From: Acinetobacter indicus CIP 110367
Lineage (GTDB): Bacteria > Pseudomonadota > Gammaproteobacteria > Pseudomonadales > Moraxellaceae
DNA length: 64,000 nt
Direction: 5' to 3'
Assembly: GCF_000488255.1 (NCBI RefSeq)
Contig: NZ_KI530755.1
Span: 248,001-312,000, forward strand
In this document: positions 8,039 through 15,498 of the stretch, one piece after another
Position numbering within the stretch: position 1 is the stretch's first letter
Layout of the letters: every line of letters begins with the position of its first letter
The notes under the pieces: model-generated
Told to the model about the DNA's origin: nothing
The model's input: only the letters and a program-made list of their open reading frames with translations
Database searches by the model: none
Translations under genes and position numbers: made by a program

Positions 8039-8082
8039 TTGACATAAGTGTTAGCATATTGCTATGTTAGCAATATGCTAAC
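8039..8082 (+). promoter_or_regulatory. Promoter overlapped by a 33-base palindrome
   Basis: TTGACA at 8039-8044 and TATGTT at 8063-8068 form -35/-10 boxes with an 18-base spacer. GTTAGCATATTGCT (8050-8063) is perfectly inverted as AGCAATATGCTAAC (8069-8082) around ATGTT, so a bound regulator would block the promoter. This also places the transcript start near 8075 and rules out protein starts upstream of that point. Confidence 0.7.
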
Positions 8083-8098
8083 AATTGGTGTGATGCAC

Positions 8099-8248
8099 AT
8101 GAAACAGACGAATCTTCGTTTACCCATAGATTTAGTTTCTTGGGTCAAACAAATGGCAAAACAAAGACATCAGTCAATGAATGCTTTTTTTATTACGGAA
8201 TTGGAACGATTAAGGAAAGAGGAACAGAGAGAATTGACAAAAAAGTAA
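8099..8248 (+). CDS. Short ribbon-helix-helix (Arc-like) DNA-binding protein
   Basis: A 49-residue protein. TNLRLPIDLVSWVKQMAKQR (beta strand and first helix) followed by HQSMNAFFITELERLRKEE (second helix) is a complete ribbon-helix-helix fold. ATG 8093 and ATG 8099 are the possible starts; earlier in-frame ATGs lie within the predicted promoter and palindrome and are unlikely. It is probably autorepressed through the 8050-8082 palindrome. It lies immediately upstream of the recombinase operon, as expected for a control or excision factor of an element (inference). Confidence 0.7.
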   Translation: MKQTNLRLPIDLVSWVKQMAKQRHQSMNAFFITELERLRKEEQRELTKK

Positions 8249-8272
8249 TTATTTTCATTCGGCAAAAAGTAT

Positions 8273-8302
8273 AAAAGCCCATGCGGGAACATGAGCTTTT
8301 AT
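8273..8302 (+). terminator. Terminator between the RHH gene and the recombinase operon
   Basis: AAAAGCCCATG and CATGAGCTTTT form a stem with one mismatch around CGGGAA, ending in T-rich sequence. Because it stands before the recombinase genes, these need their own promoter or read-through. Confidence 0.6.
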
Positions 8303-8413
8303 GAATGTCTTGATTGGCGTCCAGACACTTCGATTTTGATGGATAGGGGTATTTTTGTCAATCCTATATCAAGGTCACTTTTTGCCTGTTTTTTAATAAA
8401 CAGGAGGCTCAAA

Positions 8414-9841
8414 ATGAGCACTAAACTTAAAAATGGTCAGTCACGCTACCAATCGAAAGCCAAAGTTGTGAGCATCAAAAAATTTCAGTTATTGACGTTG
8501 GTTAATGCAACCCGTTGTTTAAATGATGCAGCGTTTGAAAAACATGGTGATGCTTACCTTGAATTCCCTGTAATTGTTCAGGGAGATGGTAGCCCTTCTG
8601 ACGTTTTTAATCTGTATTTGCTGAAAAAACTTGAGCAAACAATACAGTATGATTTTAAAACATTTGCATCTATTGCCAATCAGTTGGTTGATTTTCAGCG
8701 TTTTTTAGAAGATGAGCAACTGGACTGTTTGAAATTCCACAAACTAAAACAGTCAAATGCGATTTTTAAATATCGCACTCGTCTTATTGAGCAAGCGAAT
8801 GCAGGTCTAATTTCAGCTCGCTCTGCAAGTAATCGAATTAATGCGGTAGTGAATTTTTATCGATTTCTCGTTACAGAAGACTTAGTTGATCATCAGCGCT
8901 ATGGCATACCGTTTAAAGATGTCTACAAATATATTGCCGTGGATAATGAGTTTGGCGCACGTCAAAAAATGGCAATTAAGTCGCATGATCTTGCGATACA
9001 TGTTCCAGCCAAGGCTCCGAATTCTGAAGCCATTATTGACGGTGGTGAATTAAGCCCACTTACTGTTGAAGAGCAGGCTGTTATATTAAAAGCACTGCAA
9101 AAATCATCACGTGAATATCAATTGATGTTTTATCTTGCATTGTTTACAGGTGCTCGTTTACAAACGATTTGTACTTTGCGAATCAAAAACTTAATTGGTT
9201 GTGAGCTTGATAGTCATGGTTTTATTCGTCTGCCCGTTGGAGCGGGTACAGGTGTGGACACTAAATTTCAAAAGCCGATGACACTTTTGATTCCAAATTG
9301 GTTAGTACAAGATCTTAAAATCTATATCAATAGTGAGAAAGCGCGTCTGCGTAGACAGAAATCAAATTATGGCGACTCGGATGAAAACTATGTGTTTCTC
9401 ACCAAGCTTGGTACACCTTTCTACACCAGCAAAGCTGAACAGCAGAAGTTAACCGAAAAGATCAAAGCATCTGACTCCTTTGAGACTCGACTGAAAATCT
9501 ATGAAGGTGAAGCAGTACGTAGTTATTTAAAAATGGTGTTATTGCCTGAAATTCGTCTAATTGATCCACAATTTAAAAGTTTCAAATTCCATGACTTACG
9601 TGCCAGTTTTGGGATGAATCTGCTGGAAAGTCAGTTACAGCATCTACCTGCAGGGCATTCTGCTATGACCGCTGTTGAGTATGTGCAAGCTCGTATGGGA
9701 CATCGTAACATCAGCACGACTTTACAGTATTTGAATTATAAATCACGATTGCAATGGCGCAGTAAAATTCAGCATGAGTATGAATCAAGCTTAATGAAAT
9801 ACGTGATGTCTTCTGTCAATTTAGCGGGAGAATTGTCATGA
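8414..9841 (+). CDS. Tyrosine recombinase 1 of the element (complete catalytic set)
   Basis: 475 residues from ATG 8414, chosen because AGGAGG lies 6 bases upstream; the open frame begins earlier at 8291 without such a site. The C-terminal half is a phage-integrase-type catalytic domain: Arg248 in LFTGARLQTICTL, His393 and Arg396 in FHDLRASFG, His430 in MGHRNISTT and nucleophile Tyr439. All expected residues are present. The N-terminal part (about 60-170) resembles a SAM-like core-binding domain. Its TGA overlaps the next ATG (ATGA). It cuts and joins DNA at the element ends, by family knowledge. Confidence 0.9.
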   Translation: MSTKLKNGQSRYQSKAKVVSIKKFQLLTLVNATRCLNDAAFEKHGDAYLEFPVIVQGDGSPSDVFNLYLLKKLEQTIQYDFKTFASIANQLVDFQRFLEDEQLDCLKFHKLKQSNAIFKYRTRLIEQANAGLISARSASNRINAVVNFYRFLVTEDLVDHQRYGIPFKDVYKYIAVDNEFGARQKMAIKSHDLAIHVPAKAPNSEAIIDGGELSPLTVEEQAVILKALQKSSREYQLMFYLALFTGARLQTICTLRIKNLIGCELDSHGFIRLPVGAGTGVDTKFQKPMTLLIPNWLVQDLKIYINSEKARLRRQKSNYGDSDENYVFLTKLGTPFYTSKAEQQKLTEKIKASDSFETRLKIYEGEAVRSYLKMVLLPEIRLIDPQFKSFKFHDLRASFGMNLLESQLQHLPAGHSAMTAVEYVQARMGHRNISTTLQYLNYKSRLQWRSKIQHEYESSLMKYVMSSVNLAGELS

Positions 9842-11775
9842 ATTTTAGACGCTCTCCACTTTTTGTGCATATTTCAGATATCAATAAACAAATTAATGAG
9901 CATGAGCGACTTGTCCTTGTCTGCAAAGATAAGACAGCTTCTTTTGCTTTTAAGACATTTGACATTGGAACTCTGTTTTATCGTAAAAGAGTATTTGGCG
10001 AGGCTTTGTCAGAACAACAGTTATCTGCATCTTTTGATGAAAAAAGACGTTATTTTTTGCAGTGTTTAACGGACTATTTGTTGCAAATGAGCGGATCAGA
10101 TTTGTCAAAAGGACTATTTTATTACACTAGTAAACTTTTTTTAGATTGGGTGGATAGCCAAAAGAAAAATTTTGATTTATCAAATCAAGACAGTGTGATA
10201 GATGCGTATCGTCGTTACAGCAAATATTTAGTTGATCGCACTTTGCTTGCAGATACTGATGAAGAAAACCTAGCTGCACATACAGCAAAGCAATATCAGC
10301 GTAATGCGGCGAAGTTGATAGCATATGTATTTGACTGTCATGAAATTGATATTGTTAGTCAAGCGATGCAAGTACAGTCTCAGCGTTATGATGTTCCTGT
10401 TTTTCCAGTCGCTAAAGAAGATCATCAGAAGACGTATGCAACTTTGTTGCATGTCTTTCTTGAAATTTATCGTATTGTGATGCAAGGCGCAGATTTTCCA
10501 GCACATTTTCAGTCCGTGGATCAGGAAGATTTTTATTTTTACTCGGGCTTTCATCATCAAACTGGAAAACAGCATATCCAGTTTGATATGCAGAATTATT
10601 TAGCCAAATATCCAATTATTCCAGCCCTTTCCAAAATGCTGGCTGATTTTGAGTTAGAAGAAGATAGTGAGCATCGAAAACGTGTACGTGAAAATCGCAA
10701 TCAAGCGATTCGTAAACTTGAAGAACGTAATAAAGACAAGCGACATTTAGAGCGTACAAGACTTGCCTCCTACGGTCTTGCCATTGGCATGCTGTTATTT
10801 ATTGCACAAACTGGTGCAAATTTAGACACTGCTCAACAATTACAACTCGTCAGCATGAAAGTCCTTCCATCCACACAAGGTCGACGTTTCTCGGGAACAA
10901 AAAGCCGCGCTAGACGCAAGACAGTACGACCAGAGTTTGGAGTTAATTTTGAGCCGATTTTTAGAAAAATTTTAGAACTTCGGGCTTGGTATATTCAAGA
11001 TGAGCAGTGTGATTTGGTCTTTCCAATGCGCGATAATATTCGAAAATTAAGTTCAATCGGAAATAGTAAATTACAGTCACTAAAAAAATTTTTGCAGCGC
11101 ATTTTCCCGAAAATGGCTTGGATCACACCACGAGAGTGGCGCAAGCATGTTAGCAGTCAATATGTTGAATTGAGCGATGGTGATTTATTGCTTGAAGTCG
11201 AAAAAATGGGACACTCACTCGATACTGCGAAGAAAAATTACAGTCGAACTTCATTTAAAGATGCAGCTCAGCAAATTTCACAATTTTTTAATGAGTTGAG
11301 AGAAGTTGCGGTAGCACAAACTCGAACCGTTGAGCGTATTCCTGTGCAAACGTTAGATGAGACTGTTGATGTTCAAACCTTAGCTGTCGGGGCTTGTACG
11401 ACTACCAGTCTACAACCTGAAAAAGCAACAGGTTTTACTGCGCAAGCTCCAACTCCAAACTGTCAACAATTTGAGCATTGCTTATTCTGTCAATACTATG
11501 CAGTCCACGCTGATGACGAAGATGTGCGTAAGCTTTTATCACTGAAAAGCCTACTCGGCTACGTTAAGCAAAAAGTCACGGACTTAATCAAGTGGGAACA
11601 GCAGTTTGGGGTTGTGCTACATCGAATTGACGAAGTACTCAACGAATTATCAGACACTTATGAAAATTTACGTGATCGTATTTTTTCAATTCAAGAAGAA
11701 GTAGAAAGTGGTGATTTAGATGCCTATTGGCTCAATCATTTTGAATTGCTAATTGATTTGGGGTGGATATCATGA
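9838..11775 (+). CDS. Tyrosine-recombinase-like protein 2 (degenerate active site, Cys-rich tail)
   Basis: 645 residues, start overlapping the previous stop, with GGGAG 8 bases upstream. The C-terminal catalytic fold is recognisable: His459 in MGHSLDTAKKNY and Tyr468 in the nucleophile position, spaced as in active recombinases. However the first Arg is Asn328 (TGANLDTAQQL) and the His of HxxR is Arg432 (PREWRKH). After the domain a Cys cluster (GACTTT, NCQQFEHCLFCQYY, about 518-550) looks like a zinc-binding knuckle. It may be a partner subunit with reduced activity, as in multi-recombinase elements. A charged helical tail ends the protein. Confidence 0.8.
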   Translation: MNFRRSPLFVHISDINKQINEHERLVLVCKDKTASFAFKTFDIGTLFYRKRVFGEALSEQQLSASFDEKRRYFLQCLTDYLLQMSGSDLSKGLFYYTSKLFLDWVDSQKKNFDLSNQDSVIDAYRRYSKYLVDRTLLADTDEENLAAHTAKQYQRNAAKLIAYVFDCHEIDIVSQAMQVQSQRYDVPVFPVAKEDHQKTYATLLHVFLEIYRIVMQGADFPAHFQSVDQEDFYFYSGFHHQTGKQHIQFDMQNYLAKYPIIPALSKMLADFELEEDSEHRKRVRENRNQAIRKLEERNKDKRHLERTRLASYGLAIGMLLFIAQTGANLDTAQQLQLVSMKVLPSTQGRRFSGTKSRARRKTVRPEFGVNFEPIFRKILELRAWYIQDEQCDLVFPMRDNIRKLSSIGNSKLQSLKKFLQRIFPKMAWITPREWRKHVSSQYVELSDGDLLLEVEKMGHSLDTAKKNYSRTSFKDAAQQISQFFNELREVAVAQTRTVERIPVQTLDETVDVQTLAVGACTTTSLQPEKATGFTAQAPTPNCQQFEHCLFCQYYAVHADDEDVRKLLSLKSLLGYVKQKVTDLIKWEQQFGVVLHRIDEVLNELSDTYENLRDRIFSIQEEVESGDLDAYWLNHFELLIDLGWIS

Positions 11776-13829
11776 GTTCATTTAATTCATATCTATATTC
11801 ATTGGGTATTGCTGAGCAGTTCTTACCTGATGAGTACAATCTACTGAATAATCAGCTGACTGTTCCAAGTACTTTTGTATTATCGCGAATGAAGAGTGGT
11901 GAGATATTGTCAGTTTATTCAGACAATATCTGGGATCTTTCTCCATATTTACCGAAGTGTGATTGTCGCCTGAATTTTGATAGTTGGCTTGAAAATGCCC
12001 GAGAAAATGACTTTCTTTACTGTCAAATTCGGGCAGAAATGAAAAAAATCAGTTTTGCTTTGCTTTATATAAAATCTGGTAAGTCGATTATTAAAAGTAT
12101 CGAACAGCGGCACACGGTTTTACGCCAGTTTGCAGCAATTGCATATAAAAATGGCTGTACATTGCAGCAGTTATTTAGTGATGTTGCTTATATGTCAAAA
12201 GTAAATGATGCTTATGTTGGTGTGAGCTATCAAAAAGCCATTCACATTAAAGCATTTTTAACTGATTGTTTTGCCTTACAACAGCAATACCCATTGCTCA
12301 TTCCTGCGTTTAGTACATATAAGCCAATAGAGCATTTAGCAAAGTTGGCTGCTCAACTCAGGTTGCAGTCAGGCAAAGTAGGCCCACAAACCAAAGTTGT
12401 TCCTTCACGGCTTTATATAGCCTTAATTAATGCTTTAGCAGATAAATTGAATGAATTTAATCAAAATGCATCAGCACTTCTGAAATGGTTTCAGCGCAAG
12501 CAGCAGGATGCAAATTTTGCTTTGATGCCGACAGAATTTAAGCGTGAAAAAAATGCGGTAAGTTTTGCTGATGCTCGAGATTTACTCGGTTTAACGGTAC
12601 TGTTTGAAAATAACCAGATTCAAAAACATGCCAACCTCACCCGTTATATGACGCTGATTCAAGGTATGGCCAAGTTGTGGATTCATCTGTTTACAGGGAT
12701 GCGGGACAATGAAGTGAATCAGCTGTCATCTGATTGCTATCAAACTATTCAAAGTAATGAGCATCTTGTGCATGTCATTATGGGTTATACCTCCAAGTTG
12801 CATGGTGGTGGAAATAAATCGACGTATTGGATCACGTTTGCAGATATTCAAATAGGCGTACATGCAGCACAAAGTATTGGTGAAGTCTACGCCTTACTCA
12901 ATCCTCACTATGATATGTCTAATTCTGCTGAATATCCATTATTCCCAACACTATACTCGCAAAAGCATCGAAATAAAAATAACCGCAATATTGAGCATGA
13001 AACGGATTTTATCTCTAATTTTGAGGGTGCTCCGACTCGAACACAGTCTAATTTTAATCAGTATTTAAGCCGTATTTCTGTATTGCTTGGAGAGGGGTTG
13101 AAAATCGCAGAAAGTGATATCGTCGAGCTTGAAGCTTTTGATGGTTTCCGCAATTGGCGAGAAGAAAAAGACTGCCAAGTTGGTGAGTACTGGAATATCT
13201 GTACCCATCAATTTAGACGTTCGCTTGCAGTTTATGGCGCTCGTTCAGGCATGATCGGACTTGGCGCTTTGTCAGTCCAATTTAAGCATCTAACAGAGTC
13301 TATGACGTTGTATTACCGTAATAATGCGGTATTTGCACCAAATATTTTAGTGAGTGATAGCCAAAAAGAGTTTATTCAAGAACTGGAATATCAGCGCTTG
13401 GTACATTCTTATGCACAATTTGAAGATGGTGTAATTAATAGTGCTAGTCGTTTACTCGGTGGGGCAGGAACCTATTTGCAGCTACAAAAAGACCGCGAGC
13501 AATTACTCACAGTATTTCCAAACCGTGATGAAGCGATTAAGCGCATGAAAAAAGGGGAAATTGCTTACAAACCGAGTCTTTTGGGTGCTTGTACTAATCC
13601 TGATTCTTGCGAAAAAATTTCATTTACTGCGATTACCAGTTGTTTGAGTTGTGCCCATGCTGTGTTTGATGCAACAAGTGCTGAAAAAATGCAAAAAGCG
13701 GTTCAGCGACTACAACGGCAGCGAGATATGCAAGTACAGAACAGTCTGCTATACGAGCAAATGGACAGTGATATTTTGGCTTTAAACAAAATGATTCAAA
13801 AAATTAAAACGATTAATATTGAGGTGTAA
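11772..13829 (+). CDS. Tyrosine-recombinase-like protein 3 (complete catalytic set, Cys cluster)
   Basis: 685 residues from ATG 11772, which overlaps the previous TGA as ATGA; GTG 11763 is an alternative. The catalytic residues are all visible although the surroundings diverge: Arg311 in LFTGMRDNEVNQL, His479 and Arg482 in THQFRRSLAVYG, His506 in FKHLTESMTLYY and Tyr515 at the usual +9 spacing. A C-terminal Cys cluster (GACTNPDSCEK, TSCLSCAH, about 605-632) parallels that of protein 2, followed by a coiled-coil-like helix. Coupled translation of all three suggests they act as one recombination complex. Confidence 0.82.
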   Translation: MSSFNSYLYSLGIAEQFLPDEYNLLNNQLTVPSTFVLSRMKSGEILSVYSDNIWDLSPYLPKCDCRLNFDSWLENARENDFLYCQIRAEMKKISFALLYIKSGKSIIKSIEQRHTVLRQFAAIAYKNGCTLQQLFSDVAYMSKVNDAYVGVSYQKAIHIKAFLTDCFALQQQYPLLIPAFSTYKPIEHLAKLAAQLRLQSGKVGPQTKVVPSRLYIALINALADKLNEFNQNASALLKWFQRKQQDANFALMPTEFKREKNAVSFADARDLLGLTVLFENNQIQKHANLTRYMTLIQGMAKLWIHLFTGMRDNEVNQLSSDCYQTIQSNEHLVHVIMGYTSKLHGGGNKSTYWITFADIQIGVHAAQSIGEVYALLNPHYDMSNSAEYPLFPTLYSQKHRNKNNRNIEHETDFISNFEGAPTRTQSNFNQYLSRISVLLGEGLKIAESDIVELEAFDGFRNWREEKDCQVGEYWNICTHQFRRSLAVYGARSGMIGLGALSVQFKHLTESMTLYYRNNAVFAPNILVSDSQKEFIQELEYQRLVHSYAQFEDGVINSASRLLGGAGTYLQLQKDREQLLTVFPNRDEAIKRMKKGEIAYKPSLLGACTNPDSCEKISFTAITSCLSCAHAVFDATSAEKMQKAVQRLQRQRDMQVQNSLLYEQMDSDILALNKMIQKIKTINIEV

Positions 13830-13832
13830 AAT

Positions 13833-14189
13833 ATGAGTGTACTTAATGATTATTACGCTGCTTTAGAGCGATTAAAAGCCAACAAACCAGAGGTTCTACC
13901 GAAAGGCTCTGCCATTAATAACGATACGGTTGCAATGGAAGCTGGACGTAAAAGAGGCTCGATTAAGAAGAGTCGTCATGCTGCATTAATTGAGGCAATT
14001 GAGCAAGCTGCACAGGCAGCAGGGCAAAATGTTCTTTCGCCTGCCCAGCAAATTGAGCAAGCGAAAACTAAGACCAAAGCGGTGAAAAGTGATTATGATC
14101 AGTTAAAAAAGGACTATGAAAAACTGCTAGAAAAGTGCAATGCTCTATTACTGGAAAATTTTGAGTTAAAACAAAAAACGCATCTTTAA
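13833..14189 (+). CDS. Small accessory protein of the recombinase module
   Basis: 118 residues, start 3 bases after the preceding stop, with GAGGTG as ribosome site. The N-terminal part is conserved-looking (NNDTVAMEAGRKRGSIKKSR, residues 28-47). The C-terminal 45 residues form a heptad-like coiled coil (DYDQLKKDYEKLLEKCNALL and on). It occupies the position of TnpC in Tn554-type modules and of the small third protein in other multi-recombinase elements. It may direct or stabilise the recombinase complex (inference). The terminator overlaps its last codons. Confidence 0.75.
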   Translation: MSVLNDYYAALERLKANKPEVLPKGSAINNDTVAMEAGRKRGSIKKSRHAALIEAIEQAAQAAGQNVLSPAQQIEQAKTKTKAVKSDYDQLKKDYEKLLEKCNALLLENFELKQKTHL

Positions 14190-14201
14190 AGATGCGTTTT
14201 T
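14174..14201. terminator. Bidirectional terminator between recombinase operon and element pilin
   Basis: AAAAACGCATC and GATGCGTTTTT are perfect arms around TTTAAA. The hairpin has T-runs on both strands and includes the stop of the 118-residue gene. It insulates the convergent pilin gene (ending at 14217) from the recombinase operon. Confidence 0.85.
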
Positions 14202-14216
14202 ACATAAGATATTTAA

Positions 14217-14732
14217 TTAAGAAGCAAGATTACGGCATTCAGTAGGAACATATTTAAAATTAGCTTCAGTAGTAGTACATTTCCAAGCAATACCAGGATT
14301 ATTTACTGCTGCAACATCCTTATCATCCTTATCTTTTGTAGCTAAACTATCGGCAGTAGGTGTAAGAGTTAATGCTACTTTTTTACCTTTATCATTCATT
14401 GTAACGGTAATACCTCCTGTAGTAGCACTACATTCTAATTTGGCGACATTACCTACACCTTTTCCATTCGTAGCAGTGGCGTCAAAAACTCCGACACCAG
14501 CACATGCACCCTTTCCACCATTGTCAGCTGCAGCTGGTAAAACACCACCATTCATTGTAATATTTTCGGCTACTGTTGCCTTAGCAGTGCCTGCAACTCC
14601 TAGAGCTTCAGAGACACGGGCACGTACAGTATAATCCTGATATGCAGGAAGTGCGATTGCAGCCAAAATTCCAATAATAGCGACAACAATCATAAGTTCG
14701 ATGAGCGTGAAGCCCTTCTGCATTGTATTCAT
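14217..14732 (-). CDS. Type IV major pilin carried by the element
   Basis: 171 residues from ATG 14732, chosen because GGAGA and the following bases match the resident pilA leader; an in-frame start 4 codons earlier lacks this. Prepilin leader MNTMQKG, cleavage before [20 protein letters not shown], with Glu5 present. The globular part has four Cys, the last two forming the usual C-terminal disulfide loop ([17 protein letters not shown]), and the protein ends NLAS with a terminal Ser. It has a sigma54 promoter and lies inside the element near its right end, convergent with the recombinase genes. It is complete, whereas the resident pilA is split. It probably supplies the major pilus subunit (inference). 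Confidence 0.92.
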   Translation of the reverse strand: MNTMQKGFTLIELMIVVAIIGILAAIALPAYQDYTVRARVSEALGVAGTAKATVAENITMNGGVLPAAADNGGKGACAGVGVFDATATNGKGVGNVAKLECSATTGGITVTMNDKGKKVALTLTPTADSLATKDKDDKDVAAVNNPGIAWKCTTTEANFKYVPTECRNLAS

Positions 14733-14790
14733 AACATTCTCCACAAATGTTGTTAATTTAGTTATAAGCTTTGTAAGCTATTTTATAGTT

Positions 14791-14807
14791 TGCACAAAGC
14801 ATGCCAA
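14791..14807 (-). promoter_or_regulatory. Sigma54 promoter of the element pilin
   Basis: On the minus strand TTGGCATGCTTTGTGCA has GG and GC at the -24/-12 spacing. Downstream, ATAGCTTACAAAGCTTATAA and the ribosome-site region nearly duplicate the resident pilA leader at 3328-3378. The promoter type and leader are therefore shared by both pilins. Confidence 0.72.
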
Positions 14808-15099
14808 TGCATATTACTCAATTATTTCTTATGAAATCAATAGATTGTTTAATAGATTAAAAATCTTAAAAACTTAAAAGTAAATTTATGTAATTAAGTG
14901 ACAAAAAATGTCAGTTTTGTCGGTTTTGAGATATGTAAAAATAAAAATTGCTTGTACTGGGAAAACTTAAATTATTAGCAGCTAAGCGAGCAGAAAACTA
15001 TATTGGTTTGGTAGTGGTTGTTTGTGGGGGGATGAAAGCAATTTGAAATTGAAAGTGCTGTTGTATACGGAATATTTCATATATGGGTGAGTAATAGAA

Positions 15100-15270
15100 T
15101 GAAACGGCTTAAAGACTTCAAAATACCCGAACGAATACCTCGTGCAGCTGTGAAAGTTGTGTCCATGCAATTTGGTGATGGCGAAGCGACTCGGTGTATT
15201 GCTCTGCATCATGCAAAATGTGTGATTCTTCAGCCTAAAGGAGAAATACAGAAGTTAACCTATAAATGAT
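15100..15270 (+). CDS. Possible small protein, about 56 residues
   Basis: An open frame from ATG 15100 to TGA near 15268-15270 encodes a basic peptide starting MKRLKDFKIPERIPRAAVKV and ending QKLTYK. GGGTGAG stands 13-19 bases before the ATG, and an in-frame GTG at 15087 is an alternative. Not recognised. It lies between the divergent pilin promoter and the right-end repeats, where a small excision or directionality factor might be expected, but it shows no clear DNA-binding motif. It may be non-coding. Confidence 0.35.
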
Positions 15271-15375
15271 TCTGGATTTTTTATTCAGTTTTAGCTTAAC
15301 AAAATTTTAAAATATCTCATGAGCAGTCTGCCATTATAAAAATTCATTCTATCGCCCCGAGTAAAAGCCATTTTC

Positions 15376-15498
15376 TGATATGGACAAATTGGAAAAATTT
15401 GTCCATTGAAAACGATGTCCATATGGACAAAGCAAGTAATTATATAAAGCAAGATAATTCAATGGTTTGATGCATGTCCATATAAAGTGACTTATGGA
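15376..15498 (+). repeat. Right end of element: repeated ATATGGAC / GTCCATAT sites and terminal motif
   Basis: ATATGGACAAATT near 15376, TTTGTCCATT near 15399, the palindrome TGTCCATATGGACA near 15417, GTCCATATAAAG near 15476 and the terminal ACTTATGGA at 15490-15498. The same hexamers occur at the left end in mirrored order. These are probably recombinase binding sites. The spacing is irregular, as for core plus arm sites. Confidence 0.65.

Noticed and set aside
8291..8413. Longer N-terminus for recombinase 1
   Set aside because: The open frame begins within the terminator hairpin; AGGAGG and conserved-looking sequence point to ATG 8414.
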